A stretch of 64,000 nucleotides of DNA from Begonia masoniana (Eukaryota; Streptophyta; Magnoliopsida; Cucurbitales; Begoniaceae). Shown in pieces: positions 22,731-34,307 of the stretch. Both the position numbers and the translations under genes were made by a program. The notes beneath the pieces were generated by a model. The model ran no database searches, was not told the origin of the DNA, and was given only the letters and a program-made list of their open reading frames with translations. Within the stretch, counting starts at the first letter, position 1. Each line of letters starts with the position of its first letter. Where the stretch lies: assembly GCA_022432975.1 (NCBI GenBank), contig CM039509.1, positions 2,907,982 through 2,971,981 of the forward strand. Reading direction: 5' to 3'.

Positions 22731-24343
22731 AGATTGAGATGGAGGTGGAGGAGTAGAAGGAGGAGTACTGAGGGGAGTAGTCGGGATGGAGATGAAGGTG
22801 GTGAAGGTATAGCCGGTGGAGAAAGAAGTTGGACTGGTGATGAAGGAGCCGTAGCCGGTTTGGTGGGAGACTGGGGAACAGGTGAGGGCAGTCGAATTGG
22901 AGATGGTGGTGCTGATGGTATAGCTGGTGGGTTCGGAGATGTAGAAGGGGAAGGGATTGCCAGTTGAACTGGAGATGTAGTTTGTGAGGAAGAGAGTTGG
23001 ACTGGAGATGGAGTTTGTGAAGAAAGGAGTTGGACTGGAGATGGAGGGACTGATGAAGCTGGTGGGGGGCCATGTTGGAAAATTGAAGTAATGGCTTGCA
23101 TCAGTGGAGAGATGGAAGGAAAGGCAGGCTGAGAAGGCAAGATAAGAGAAGGTGGAGGTGATTGAGGTTCTGAATGTGATTGAGGAGGTGCTGAAATAGG
23201 AGGAGGCACATAGGAAGGGGAAGAAACTGTCTCAGAGATCACTATTCCTGAAGAAGGGACAGTTCTGCGCCTTCGCACCAGAGGAGGAGGTTCTGGAGTG
23301 CCAGAAACTTGAGATTGAGAGGGGGAAAGAGTTAAAACTGGAAGGCCTGACTCATCCCCTCCTTCTGTAGCAGACGCCTCAAGAAGAGCAAGCTTTCTCT
23401 TCCCACGCCTGACAGGTGCAGCCAAAGGAGCCTTTTTCTTGGCCTTGTCCAAAACAGGTTTACCTTTTTCGACTCTTTTGATTCCCAACCTGTTTAGAGT
23501 AATATCTGAATAAAAGTTGGAGGGCTGGAGAATCACAGGCTCAATCTCTTCAGGAAAAACAACTTCAAGCTTGACAAATAACCGCATGAGAAGCAGGTTA
23601 TACGGTAGAGATGTAGCCTTGGATGATACTGCCAAAATCATCCGTCTAACGACAATGTATCCAATATTGAAAGGGGTCTTGAAATACAGAGCAAACAGAA
23701 CAAATAGTTCCATTGAGCTCACTTCATCATAATGTCCCCCCTTGGGAACAATATTGAAATCAATCATATGACGGAATACACGGGCTCTAGGTGTCAAATG
23801 TTTACCCTTTAACTGATCATAGGATGCATTTGGGTCCAAAGCAATTTCCCTTAGAAACTGAAGTCCATCTGACGTTCCAAAGAAAGGCAGCTCAGGCCCA
23901 GTCATATAAATGTAGGGGCGATTATCCAAATGAGGAGCCCCCAGAAGAGTATTTATGGTCTGAGGGGTAATATCTATATGCTTGTTGTACACATAACTCC
24001 TAATGGAGGAGAAGTCAGGGGTAAAACTCATGTTAGCATAGAACATCCTAATTGCTTCTGGATAGAAGAAGGATTCGGTTTCAAAAAGACCTATAAGCCC
24101 TAGGTCTGTCAAAGGTTCGATAAAACCCATTCCAGCTAGCTTTTCAAAATGAATGCCCTTACTAAGAATCAAAGATTTGTGCTGATAGGTATTGCGGTAT
24201 TTTACCTCAGCAGCTTGAGTAAGGAAGAAGAACGATGGCCATTCCGTTCCAAGAGGAATCTCTCGGGACGGATGAGCAGAGACTTTGGCCTTCTTCTGGG
24301 CCGGTTTGGAAACTGCACGAGATGATTGACCTTGAAATTCCAT
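22658..24343 (-). CDS. Third ORF of the copia element (env-position protein), 561 aa
   Basis: Lies between pol and the 3' LTR, where Sireviruses carry an envelope-like gene. Residues 1-290 form a folded-looking domain with FYPEAIRMFYANM, VYNKHIDITPQTINTLLGAP and RARVFRHMIDFNIVPKGGHYD. This pattern resembles the 'putative plant transposon protein' family found in many plant genomes. Residues 290-350 are Lys/Arg-rich (KKKAPLAAPVRRGKRK), and 350-530 are a Pro/Ser-rich tail with repeated SPVQL words. I see no signal peptide, fusion peptide or membrane anchor, so a true envelope role is doubtful. The last 30 residues (Leu/His-rich) look like a frameshift product; the intact-looking tail with a coiled-coil-like EEQYSELKESISSIKTQL continues in another frame at 22494-22721. 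It starts in the same frame as pol. Confidence 0.75.
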   Translation of the reverse strand: MEFQGQSSRAVSKPAQKKAKVSAHPSREIPLGTEWPSFFFLTQAAEVKYRNTYQHKSLILSKGIHFEKLAGMGFIEPLTDLGLIGLFETESFFYPEAIRMFYANMSFTPDFSSIRSYVYNKHIDITPQTINTLLGAPHLDNRPYIYMTGPELPFFGTSDGLQFLREIALDPNASYDQLKGKHLTPRARVFRHMIDFNIVPKGGHYDEVSSMELFVLFALYFKTPFNIGYIVVRRMILAVSSKATSLPYNLLLMRLFVKLEVVFPEEIEPVILQPSNFYSDITLNRLGIKRVEKGKPVLDKAKKKAPLAAPVRRGKRKLALLEASATEGGDESGLPVLTLSPSQSQVSGTPEPPPLVRRRRTVPSSGIVISETVSSPSYVPPPISAPPQSHSEPQSPPPSLILPSQPAFPSISPLMQAITSIFQHGPPPASSVPPSPVQLLSSQTPSPVQLSSSQTTSPVQLAIPSPSTSPNPPAIPSAPPSPIRLPSPVPQSPTKPATAPSSPVQLLSPPAIPSPPSSPSRLLPSVLLLLLLHLHLNLQSDCLHQLHHHPSKFPLLLLHPL

Positions 24344-24661
24344 TGCAGGAAGAAGATTCGACAGAGAGGATTTGGTAGGGCAGAGGTTTACAGAAAGAGC
24401 GCGAAAAGTGAAGTGTATCGGCGAAGAAGAATGAATTTAAAAGAAATAACTCATCGCCTTACGAAGAAGACATACGTGTCGGCAGATTAAAAAAAATTTC
24501 GATGGATTACACGTGTCGGCAGAAAGAAGAAAAACATCTTCCGATGCCTTCCTATAGATATGCATCTTCCGATGCCTATTGAGAAACATAGCATCTGCCG
24601 ATGCCAACACAGAAGAGAAAAACACTCCAATATTTAGAAATTTTTCAGCAAAGAAATAATC
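24344..24661 (-). other. Spacer between pol and the third ORF
   Basis: About 320 bp. Bases 24480-24605 contain several cttccgatgcc / ctgccgatgcc words related to the LTR minisatellite core. A 62-codon open frame (24437-24625) in the pol frame is probably chance. Confidence 0.5.
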
Positions 24662-27600
24662 TTAGTTTTTCTCAACCCGAATGAGACCTAGCCTTATCCT
24701 AATATTATTGAAAGTCTTTTCATCTAAAGGCTTGGTGAAGATGTCTGCAAGTTGATCTATGGAATTAACAAACTCTAAAATGATATCACCTTTTTGAACA
24801 TGATCTCTAATGAAATGATATCTGACATCTATGTGCTTGGTTCTAGAATGCTGAATAGGATTTTTAGAAATATTAATGGCACTGGTGTTATCACACCGAA
24901 TAGGAATCCTATCATAAAACAGATTGAAATCTTCCAAAGTCTGTTTCATCCAAAGCATTTGTGCACAACAACTGCCTGCAGCAATATATTCACTCTCAGC
25001 AGTTGACAATGCAACAGAATTCTGTTTCTTAGAATACCAAGAAACAAGAGACTCTCCTAAGAACTGACATGTGCCACTAGTGCTTTTTCTATCAATAAGA
25101 CTACCAGCATAGTCAGAATCAGAATATCCTACTAGATCAAATGAGGTACCTTTCGGATACTAGAGTCCTAAGTCAACTGTCCCACTTAGATATTTAAAAA
25201 TCCGTTTAACAGCAGATAAGTGAGACTCCTTAGGGGCAGCTTGAAACCTAGCACAGAGACATACGCTAAACAGAATGTCTGGTCTACTAGCAGTCAGGTA
25301 TAGCAAAGATCCAATCATACCACGGTATTTCTTAATATCCACATTTACTCCATTTTCATCTTTATCCAATTTGGTTGTGGTACTCATGGGAGTCCTAGAC
25401 GATTTGACAGTTTCTAAACCAAATTTCTTAAGAAGTTCCTTAATATACTTTTCTTAACAGAAGAAGATTCCATCAGAAGATTGACTAATCTGGAATCCTA
25501 AGAAAAACTTTAACTCCCCCATCATACTCATTTCAAATTCACTTTGCATGAGGGAGGAAAACTCACTGCACATATTGACATTAGTCGATCCAAAAATGAT
25601 GTCGTCAACATAAATTTGAACCAACAGAATATCATTGTCCTTTTGCCTGGTAAACAGAGTTGAATCGGAGTTACCCTTTTTGAACTTTCTTTCCTCAAGA
25701 AAATTCTTCAATCTGTCATACCATGCTCTAGGAGCCTGCTTTAGACCATAAAGAGTTTTCCTTAACTTATAGACATGCTCGGGTTTATCGAAAGCTTCAA
25801 AACCTAAGGGTTGCTCAACAAAAACTTCCTCAGTGATGTAACCATTTAAGAAAGCACTCTTTACATCCATTTGAAAGAGTGTGAAGTTCTTGAAACAAGC
25901 AAAAGCTAGAAGCATTCTTATTGACTCTAATCTAGCAACAGGGGCAAAAGATTCCTCAAAATCAATACCCTCTTCTTGAGAGTATCCCTTAGCTACAAGC
26001 CTAGCCTTATTTCTAATGACAATCTCATTCTCATCTAGTTTATTCTTGTAAACCCATTTAGTTCCAATAATGGGATGATCCTTAGGCCGTGGAACAAGTT
26101 CTCATACCTTGCTCCTTTCGAATTGATTTAACTCTTCTTGCATGGCCATAATCCAATTTTCATCACTCTCGGCCTTCTCAAATTTCTTAGGCTCTATTTG
26201 AGAAATGAATGCCACATTGGCACAGAGATTCCTAAGAGAGGATCTAGTCTTAACTCCTAAAGAAGGATCACCTAAGACTTCATCTAATGGATGGTTTCTA
26301 ACATACTTCCAATCTCTAGGAAGATCTGCAGATTCATCTTTAACAGAAATGATTTCTAGAGAAGTAGAAGATGGTTCTAAAGGTTTTTCTAATTGAGTGG
26401 GAACAGCAGACTTTTCTAAAGAGAGGGAATCCAGTTGTTTGTCCAAAGAATCATCCTCATCCACATTAATTATTGGTTGAGGAGTCTCATCAAAGTTTAC
26501 ATGAACTGATTCCTCTACAACTAGAGTTCTCTTATTGAAAACTCTATATGCTTTACTGGACAAGGAATAACCAAGAAAAATTCCAAGATCGGATTTGGAA
26601 TCGAATTTCCCTAAGTTATCCTTAGTGTTAAGGATGAAGCATTTACTGCCAAAGGCTCTAAAATACTTAACAGAAGGAGTTTTTCCACTCCAGAGTTCAT
26701 ATGGAGTTTTCTCTAAAATTGGCCTTATGGAGACTCTATTAAGAACATAGCAAGCTGTAGCAACAGCTTCAGCCCAGAAGTATTTGGGAATGGAATTCTC
26801 ATTTAACATAGTTCGGGCAAGTTCTTGGAGAGACCTATTTTTCCTCTCAACAACACCATTTTGCTGAGGGGTTCTAGGAGAGGAGAAATTGTGCTCAATT
26901 CCATACTTGAGGCACAGAAGTTCAAATCTGTCATTTTCAAACTCACCACCATGATCACTACGAATAGCAGCAATGGTGAGTTCCTTCTCGTTTTGAACTC
27001 TTTTCCTAAAGCTAGAGAAGGTATCAAAAGTCTCATCCTTAGACTTTAGAAAGAACACCCAAGAAAACCTAGAGAAGTCATCTACAATGACAAAGGCATA
27101 GAATTTGCCTCCTAAGCTTGCTACATTGGAAGGACCGAAAAGGTCCATGTGAAGGAGTTGAAGAGGCTTAGAAGTAGAAATTGAATTCTTAGAAGCAAAA
27201 GAACTTTTGATCTGCTTGCCCATTTGACAAGCTTCACAGACTTTATCCTTTTCAAAGGATATCTTAGGAATCCCTCTAACTAAATTATCCTTAGTAATCT
27301 TAGCTAAGGTATCCATTCCTACGTGTCCTAATCTTCTATGCCAAATCCAAGCATCATGAGAAGAATTAACAGCAAAGCATTTCTCATTAACATGCTCAAC
27401 AACATCCATATCAATAACATAGATATTTTCTTTTCTATAACCAGTGAACAGAGTTTTATCATTAGATGCATCTTTAATTATGCAGGAGTTAGATTTAAAA
27501 ATCACTTCATATCCTTTATCGCATAATTGACTAATACTAAGCAGATTATACTTTAATCCTTCAACTAACAGCACATTTTCAATAATAGGATTAACACTGT

Positions 27601-27778
27601 TACCTATATTACCGATGCCAACAATTTTGCCCTTTTGGTTTCCACCAAAAGTAACATTTTCTTTCTTTTTGTTGACAACAGCAAACATGGTTGAGTCTCC
27701 TGTCATATGCCTCGAACATCCACTGTCGAGGTACCACTGATTTCTTTCAGGAGAGCTGTCAACCTGCAAAACAGAAGA
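24662..27778 (-). pseudogene. Copia pol: protease, integrase, reverse transcriptase, RNase H, with stops
   Basis: One reading frame with gag. In order: protease active site WYLDSGCSRHMTG; zinc-binding HHCC region (HRRLGHVGM...CEACQMGKQ); integrase core with LLHMDLFGP, VDDFSRFSW and ERKNRSLQELART around the D,D,E residues; reverse transcriptase with [12 protein letters not shown] and the catalytic [10 protein letters not shown]; RNase H with STAESEYIA and RTKHIDVRYHFIRD. The frame is cut by three stops, at 26102-26104, 25454-25456 and 25160-25162, each at a position where the family has Trp or Gln and each explained by a single transition. No frameshift was found. It would yield a truncated integrase without RT. 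Confidence 0.93.
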
Positions 27779-29404
27779 TCAAGTTGTCTTCTTTGGTACC
27801 CAAACTTTTTGGGTCCTAGAGTTAGGTCTGGTTCCCTTAGGAACCCATTGAAGGTTACCACTTGACTTCATATTGTAATTCTTTACAGGACATGCAACAG
27901 TTTTATGTCCTACTTCACTCCTTGCAAGACAGGTAGTAGATTTAACAAAGAAGTTCCTATAAGTTTTCCTTTTATTATTCTTGTCATAACCTATACCTGA
28001 TCTATCAAATGGTTTCCTTACACCACTGATCAACATGTTTAATCCCATACTACCTTTAGTGAAGTTTATAACAAGTTTATCCAAAGTCTCATTTTTCGAT
28101 TTAAGTTCTGAGACTTCTTTTGCATGCTGGTTGATTTCATTTTCATGTTTTTCTATTAGATCTGCATTTTCCCTTTTCAATGTGTTATACTTACTCTTTA
28201 GCATGCCAAACTGCTTTACTAAGTCATTGAAAGCATCAATCAGTTCTCCGTCTTCATTATCACTATCGCAATCACTTAAATTACTGGAAGAAGAAGAGCA
28301 TACCTTGTCCTCGTGTGCCATGAAGCACAGATTAGCCACTTCTTCATCTTCTGAAGAGGTGTCTTCTTCACTTTCATCCCACGTGGCTTTCATAGCCTTC
28401 TTCTTGAACTTTTTGGGAAACTTCTTGGCCTGTGGACAATCGGCCTTCATATGTCCTGGCTTTCCACATCCAAAGCATGTGATTTCCTTCTCCTTCTGTG
28501 GCCTTTCACCTTTCGGAAATCTTCTTCCTTGTATCCTCTTCCTTTGCAGGAATTTACTGAATCTCCTTGTGATGAGTGCTATGTCTTCATCATCATCTTC
28601 TTCTTCTTCTTCAGATTCTTCATGTTTACTGGAGGAGGCAGAGGAGATCTTCAGGGCAATGTCCTTTCTCTTAGAGACCTCTTTCTCTTTGAGGTCCTCC
28701 TTTTCGTTTGCCCTCATTGTGATCTCATGCGTCATGAGAGATCCAATGAGCTCCTCAAGCTTCAAAGTTTTGAGATCCTTAGCTTCCTGAATGGCAGTCA
28801 CCTTTGGTTGCCATGCTCTCGGTAGGCATCTCAGAAGTTTCCTTACCTGTTCTTCACCTGAGTAAATCTTACCTAGAGCTTTAAGACCATTAGTAATGTT
28901 AGTAAATCGAGTAAACATGGAACTAATGGTTTCTCCTTTTTCCATGGAAAACAGTTCATATTCATGAACTAACATGCTCAATTTGCTCTCTTTGACCTGG
29001 TTTGTGCCTTCGTGTGTGACCTCTAATAAGTGCCAAATTTCTTGAGCACTCTCACACCCTTGTACTCTATTAAACTCGTCTCTATTCAGAGCACAGTACA
29101 AGGTGTTTATTGCCTTTGCATTCAGGCTCAAATTCTTCTTATCACTATCATTCAGTTCGTGAGAGGCTTTGGGTATCCTAATACCATTTTCTGTTTTAAA
29201 TGCTACATATGGACCATCTACTATATTGTTCCAAATGTCATAGTCTATAGCCTGAATATAAACTCTCATTCTAGATTTCCAATACACATAATCATTGCCA
29301 TCGAATAATGGAGGTCTAGTGGTAGACTGACCTTCCATTTGAATAGAATGTGTATTGAAAGCCATTTCAAATAACACAATATTTCCTATAAAAAGCTTAG
29401 ACAA
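27779..29404 (-). CDS. Copia gag polyprotein
   Basis: Capsid/nucleocapsid protein, about 540 residues as the frame is open; the likely natural start is Met14 (MAFNTHS). Residues 25-240 carry the copia gag domain (PPLFDGNDYVYWKSRM, then EIWHLLEVTHEGTNQVKESK). A CCHC zinc knuckle CFGCGKPGHMKADC is at 310-323, flanked by acidic (EEEEEDDDED) and basic (KKFPKKFKKK) stretches, and a coiled coil (KSKYNTLKRENADLIEKHEN) is at about 400-450. It ends with a TGA at 27779-27781; pol continues downstream in the same frame after that single stop, so the junction could be read-through or a mutation. Confidence 0.92.
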   Translation of the reverse strand: MSKLFIGNIVLFEMAFNTHSIQMEGQSTTRPPLFDGNDYVYWKSRMRVYIQAIDYDIWNNIVDGPYVAFKTENGIRIPKASHELNDSDKKNLSLNAKAINTLYCALNRDEFNRVQGCESAQEIWHLLEVTHEGTNQVKESKLSMLVHEYELFSMEKGETISSMFTRFTNITNGLKALGKIYSGEEQVRKLLRCLPRAWQPKVTAIQEAKDLKTLKLEELIGSLMTHEITMRANEKEDLKEKEVSKRKDIALKISSASSSKHEESEEEEEDDDEDIALITRRFSKFLQRKRIQGRRFPKGERPQKEKEITCFGCGKPGHMKADCPQAKKFPKKFKKKAMKATWDESEEDTSSEDEEVANLCFMAHEDKVCSSSSSNLSDCDSDNEDGELIDAFNDLVKQFGMLKSKYNTLKRENADLIEKHENEINQHAKEVSELKSKNETLDKLVINFTKGSMGLNMLISGVRKPFDRSGIGYDKNNKRKTYRNFFVKSTTCLARSEVGHKTVACPVKNYNMKSSGNLQWVPKGTRPNSRTQKVWVPKKTT

Positions 29405-29414
29405 TATTTAACCC

Positions 29415-29426
29415 GCTCTGATACCA
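29415..29426 (-). other. Primer-binding site of the copia element
   Basis: Minus strand TGGTATCAGAGC, complementary to the 3' end of initiator Met tRNA, two bases after the 5' LTR end. Confidence 0.9.
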
Positions 29427-29428
29427 AT

Positions 29429-30956
29429 TGTAGGACCGGAATTGTCTAAGAGGGGGGTGAATTAGACTTTTAAAACTAAATTTATTGATCAATTTAATCA
29501 CTCTTTCAATTTACTCTATCAGCAATTAAGTTAATAACAATAATGACAGAGAGGGTAAGAGAGATTGAACACCAACGCTTTTTACGTGGTTCGGCCAAGC
29601 TGCCTACGTCCACGCTCCAAGGCTCACCCCTTGAAGATCCTTAACCTTCTCCTCACGAGAAAACAGATCGGGATTCCGGGCTCCGATCAACTGCTTTTAC
29701 AATTCTGGATTGAACTTTCACGGGCGTCAATCCACTGCCTTATAGAGATTTGAGTTTGTAAAAAATAACGCACAGACTACACTCTTACAACAATTGAATC
29801 TCGAGTTCGAGTTTAGAGATGTAGTGAAAAATACAGAGTGAAGAATGACTTTCGCAGCTAGGGCTCAGAATTCAAATTGGCAAAAGTTAGTCTTCGAGCC
29901 TTTTCTTCTGCTTATATACTCTGTATATCCTTGCTTCATAGAATTGAATGCTTCTTACTCCAAATAGAAAAATGTTACCGTTGGGAAGCATCCGTACTGA
30001 AGCAGCTATCCGTTGCATCTGAAAATGTTGTTCGTCGTCGCCATTAAAGGTCTGGAGTTAATGCTTGAAAGCGACATCACTGTAGCTTCGCGGCTAACTT
30101 TAAATTCTGGCGGAAGATCATAACCAGATGCAGCTTGTAAAATAATGCCACGTCATCGGTAAATGCAACTTGTAGAGCCATCGGCATATGAGGCTTCAAA
30201 TGTAATCGGCAGCTGACTTAATATGTCATCAGCAGGAATACCATCGGCAAAAGAGTCTTCATATGTCATCGGTATAAGAATCTTTGGATGCCATCGGTAT
30301 TTGGAGTGTAAAACTTCATCGGTATTTGAAGTGTAAGACCCCATCGGTATTTGCATCTTGTAGGGCCATCGGCAGATGAGTCTTTGAATGCCATCGGCAT
30401 TTGAATCTTCGTAAGCTATTGGCAGATGAGTCCTTGGAGTTTTGTCGTCTAGTGATCGGCATGAGAAACCTTGAACGACATCGGCACGAGTTTCTTTAAA
30501 ATGCCATCGGCATATGAATCTTCAAACACCATCGGCAGATGTAAACTTTGAACTCCATCGGCAGAGACAACCGTAAATACTATCGGCATGAGAATCCTTG
30601 AACAGTATCGGCAAGAGTAGCTTCAAATGCTATCGGCAGATTGCATCTTGACACGTCATCGGCACAAGCACGCACTGAACGACTTCTTCTTCTGTCTTTT
30701 AGCAATCGGCAGAAGCCTTCATTTCTTTGTCGTCTTGTGATCGGCACAAGGAACAACTAATTTTAGCCCTGTTTAACTATTCAGCCCTGTATACTCAATA
30801 CAATTTATTAGATAACTAAAATACCCTTTTCAAGGGTATTTCCAAATAACCTCATATTCATTATTCTCATTAAATACACATAATCAAATTACATTATTTA
30901 TCCTTTAAATACATCATCAAAAACATATTATGACTTAAACACTCTATAAGTCAACA
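29429..30956 (-). repeat. 5' LTR of the copia element
   Basis: 1528 bp, nearly identical to the 3' LTR: I count four single-base differences (all transitions) and one missing 25-bp unit. Confidence 0.93.
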
Positions 30957-30961
30957 TTAAG

Positions 30962-32304
30962 TTTGACTTTTGAAATTGCTTGACTAAGGATGATATAAGA
31001 AATGATTCGAAATAGCCAAAAATTAAAAATGATTAGTAAGAGCCAAAGAAGAAGGTCTTTGACCATGCATAAGTGTTGATTGGGCCTAAAGACAAGATTA
31101 TTTTGTTTCGACCCTATGGTTTAACATATTTAGTATTTGTGACATCATTAGGTCTAATGATGGAGTACTTTAGTAGTGTCACATGTGAGAGAATTTATGG
31201 TGGTGAAATGTCAATGGTAGAATGCTAAAGACTTCATATAAGTTTGGTTGTTGAATTGTTGGGTAAGTAGAAAACAAAAATTTGTTGTATACAAGAATGT
31301 GACTCTTCTATAGGTAAGCAACAAGTTGTTGTAGGTACAACATGATTAAATAATGATTTTTGTTAGAGTTTAATTGATTGGATATTGAAAATTTAGTCAC
31401 ATGTATGAGGTTTTTACTTTTAGCGGTGGTTATTAGGTATTTGAGATGAAGTATTCTGATATTCCTTTAAGATATGCCAGAGTTTACGTCAATCTCATGA
31501 TTTAAAATCTATTCATTTTGATTCCCTATACTACTCAGACTTCCATGCTCATTATGTGATAGTTTAAGTTGGGCTAAGTGAGCTTAAAGCCTAGTCGACT
31601 AAGTTACTGTGTAATGATTAAATTTGTTAAAGTGCAACATATGAGAATGTTAGTGTAATTGTTACGGAGTGTGATGCTCCTTTCATTGCGAGTTTAATTG
31701 TCAGTGTTAGTTATTCCTTTTTAAGAATTAAAGAGATATTTGATTAAGAGATGGACTTATATATTTCACTTTGAATAATTTAAGATGACATTTTAGTGGA
31801 TCTATCTCAGTTTATAGCAATGTTGGATTGAGAATGTTTGAAATGAAGAGTTCTGTCAACCTTAAAAGTTAGAACACCGATTGGGAGAAGCACCAAAGTT
31901 AACAATGATCGATAATCTTTGATAAAAGCGATTTATTAGATGCACGAGTTGTACACTTGGATGTGTAATAATGTCGTTTGACTGAGTTAATGCATTTTGA
32001 AAGCTGAGACTGCAAAAGTGAACTTACCTCACTTATGGATGGTTGTTAGTTGTAATCGTCTTCTGTTGATGCTAATGTAAAGTTATTCGGGAGATGTGAA
32101 ATTTAAATTAGTCTTTATGCCATTAGAGTTTATATATTCTTCTCGAGACATGATTTGATTCTTGGGTTAAGGAAATAGTTTTGATTATGGAAACTTCTAC
32201 TATTCCGCGGCACATTAAAGAAGTGCTCGAACTTAATTATGAGTTTTGCAAAATGTTTGATCAGTTGAGAATGTGATAAGGGAAAGTTGCGTTGATGCAT
32301 TTAT
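30962..32304 (+). mobile_element. Gypsy internal region, degraded
   Basis: Continuation of the outer gypsy element after the copia insertion. The plus strand is poor in C and rich in T, G and A. No open frame of note. Retrotransposon words are too decayed to assign with confidence. Confidence 0.6.
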
Positions 32305-32539
32305 GAGGTTTAAAATGCATAACTATGAGATCTAAAAGTATTGGTGATGTAGTCAGTTTGTGATAGACTTGCATGGAGTTGAATGTAGTCGATATGTTGT
32401 TTGACTCTACTTATCAATAATTTGGGATTGAATGTTGAACATACTAGATTATTCAAGCTCACGTATTTTGGAGTGAGAGTTAGATGAAGTTGTGATAAAT
32501 TTTTTTTTTTTACCCTTGATGGAGACTAGCAGGGACATG

Positions 32540-32704
32540 TTGATTCGTGTTTCACTTAGTGTTATATTTTATAGAAATTCAAAGTTTTTGTTTAAGTTTT
32601 GGAAAACCATATCGAAGGTTTTGAGCAATGAAATTAAATTGAGTTTAATACATCACCTTAAGGTTAATGGATCGAATGACACTTCACTCTTGAAGATATA
32701 TTGA
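32540..32704 (+). pseudogene. Gypsy integrase core remnant, copy 1
   Basis: Open stretch containing NSKFLFKFWKTISKVLSNEIK then HHLKVNGSND. It aligns with the gypsy integrase segment where a conserved Asp precedes RFTSRFWK-type words and HPQTDGQ follows. The catalytic residues of that segment are altered, so it is dead. Confidence 0.6.
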
Positions 32705-33281
32705 GAACTTGTCATTTGAGTCTTACTTATAATTTTTGAATCATTTACCGGATACAAAGTTTGTGTTGCTATAGAGATAGAATGAGGATAACTTCAAAAT
32801 GCTAAAAGAACTATGCAAACTTTTAGATGTGAGATGTGTTGTTTGAAACCCATGGTTTTATGTTTCTGAAAGTCTGGGTGTTGTTTTGGTGTGAAGATAA
32901 GTTGGTTATGAGAGCATTAGAATATTTGAAATTTTGAGTGGATTTGTTAAATAGCAAACATGGTGGAATTGCTCTTGCAGCTTAATATGTTTAATATGCT
33001 CATGTATTAATATTGAGGATATATATTTTAAATCTGGTACGTGTCATAACCTAGATAGAAATTCTTATTTAAGAGGTTTAAAATGCATAACTATGAGATC
33101 TAAAAGTATTGGTGATGTAGTCAGTTTGTGATAGACTTGCATGGAGTTGAATGTAGTCGATATGTTGTTTGACTCTACTTATCAATAATTTGGGATTGAA
33201 TGTTGAACATACTAGATTATTCAAGCTCACGTATTTTGGAGTGAGAGTTAGATGAAGTTGTGATGAATTTTTTTTTTACCC

Positions 33282-33470
33282 TTGATGGAGACTAGCAGGG
33301 ACATGTTGATTCTTGTTTCACTTAGTGTTATATTTTATAGAAATTCAAAGTTTTTGTTTAAGTTTTGGAAAACCATATCGAAGGTTTTGAGCAATGAAAT
33401 TAAATTGAGTTTAATACACCACCTTAAGGTTAATGGATCGAATGACACTTCACTCTTGAAGATATATTGA
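33282..33470 (+). pseudogene. Gypsy integrase core remnant, copy 2
   Basis: Same stretch in the second unit of the tandem duplication, with an almost identical translation. Confidence 0.6.
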
Positions 33471-34058
33471 GAACTTGTCATTTGAGTCTTACTTATAATT
33501 TTTGAATCATTTACCGGATACAAAGTTTGTATTGCTATAGAGATAGAATGAGGATAACTTCAAAATGCTAAAAGAACTATGCAAACTTTTAGATGTGAGA
33601 TGTGTTGTTTGAAACCCATGGTTTTATGTTTCTGAAAGTCTGGGTGTTGTTTTGGTGTGAAGATAAGTTGGTTATGAGAGCATTAGAATATTTGAAATTT
33701 TGAGTGGATTTGTTAAATAGCAAACATGGTGGAATTGCTCTTGCAGCTTAATATGTTTAATATGCTCATGTATTAATATTGAGGATATATATTTTAAATC
33801 TGGTACGTGTCATAACCTAGATAGAAATTCTTATTTAAGAGGATTATTAGTACGTATAGCATGCTAAATGATTTGAAGTAGTGAGATCAAACTTTTAGGC
33901 ATCAAAAGAATTTATCAGTTCAAATTTAGTAGCATACAGAAAGAAAAGCCACTTGGGAACTTGAATCGGAGATGAGAATAAAGTATTCGTAACTATTTAG
34001 TGATATGACCTTAATTGATCCAAATTTCGAGGACGAAATTTCATTAAGTGAGGGAGAA

Positions 34059-34263
34059 TGTGGAATCCGCCATCTAAATGGGAGGTGAAACGCCAGAGGA
34101 GTGGGAGAAGAAATAGGTAAAATTTAATTATTTTTTCTTCTCTTATTCTTCCATATTTAATGCCACGTGTAACCTCATGAACTCATCTTTCATAAAACCT
34201 CCTTCTGTGAAAATTTCTCCACAGAAACCTCTTTACCCTTACCTACTGAGAACGCCGTGCAGA

Positions 34264-34307
<44 letters not shown>

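Larger units (their letters stand above)
19918..30956 (-). mobile_element. Sirevirus-like Ty1/copia retrotransposon, complete with both LTRs
   Basis: 11,039 bp with perfect target duplication ttaag at 19913-19917 and 30957-30961. On the minus strand: 5' LTR 29429-30956, primer-binding site 29415-29426, gag, pol (protease, integrase, reverse transcriptase, RNase H order, hence copia), an extra ORF after pol, purine tract beside 21471, 3' LTR 19918-21470. The large gag and the additional ORF between pol and the 3' LTR are features of the Sirevirus group. The LTRs differ by about four substitutions by eye plus one 25-bp unit, so the insertion is young. Gag-pol carries four in-frame stops, so it is not autonomous as read. 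Confidence 0.93.
32305..33840 (+). repeat. 768-bp tandem duplication inside the gypsy element
   Basis: Unit 1 (32305-33072) and unit 2 (33073-33840) start gaggtttaaaatgcataac and are near-identical, with a handful of substitutions and a change in one T-run length. The duplication is therefore much younger than the decay of the gypsy coding region it contains. Confidence 0.93.

Noticed and set aside
28035..28790. 251-codon plus-strand frame over copia gag
   Set aside because: Antisense shadow of gag; Ser/Phe-rich composition mirrors the Lys/Glu-rich gag.
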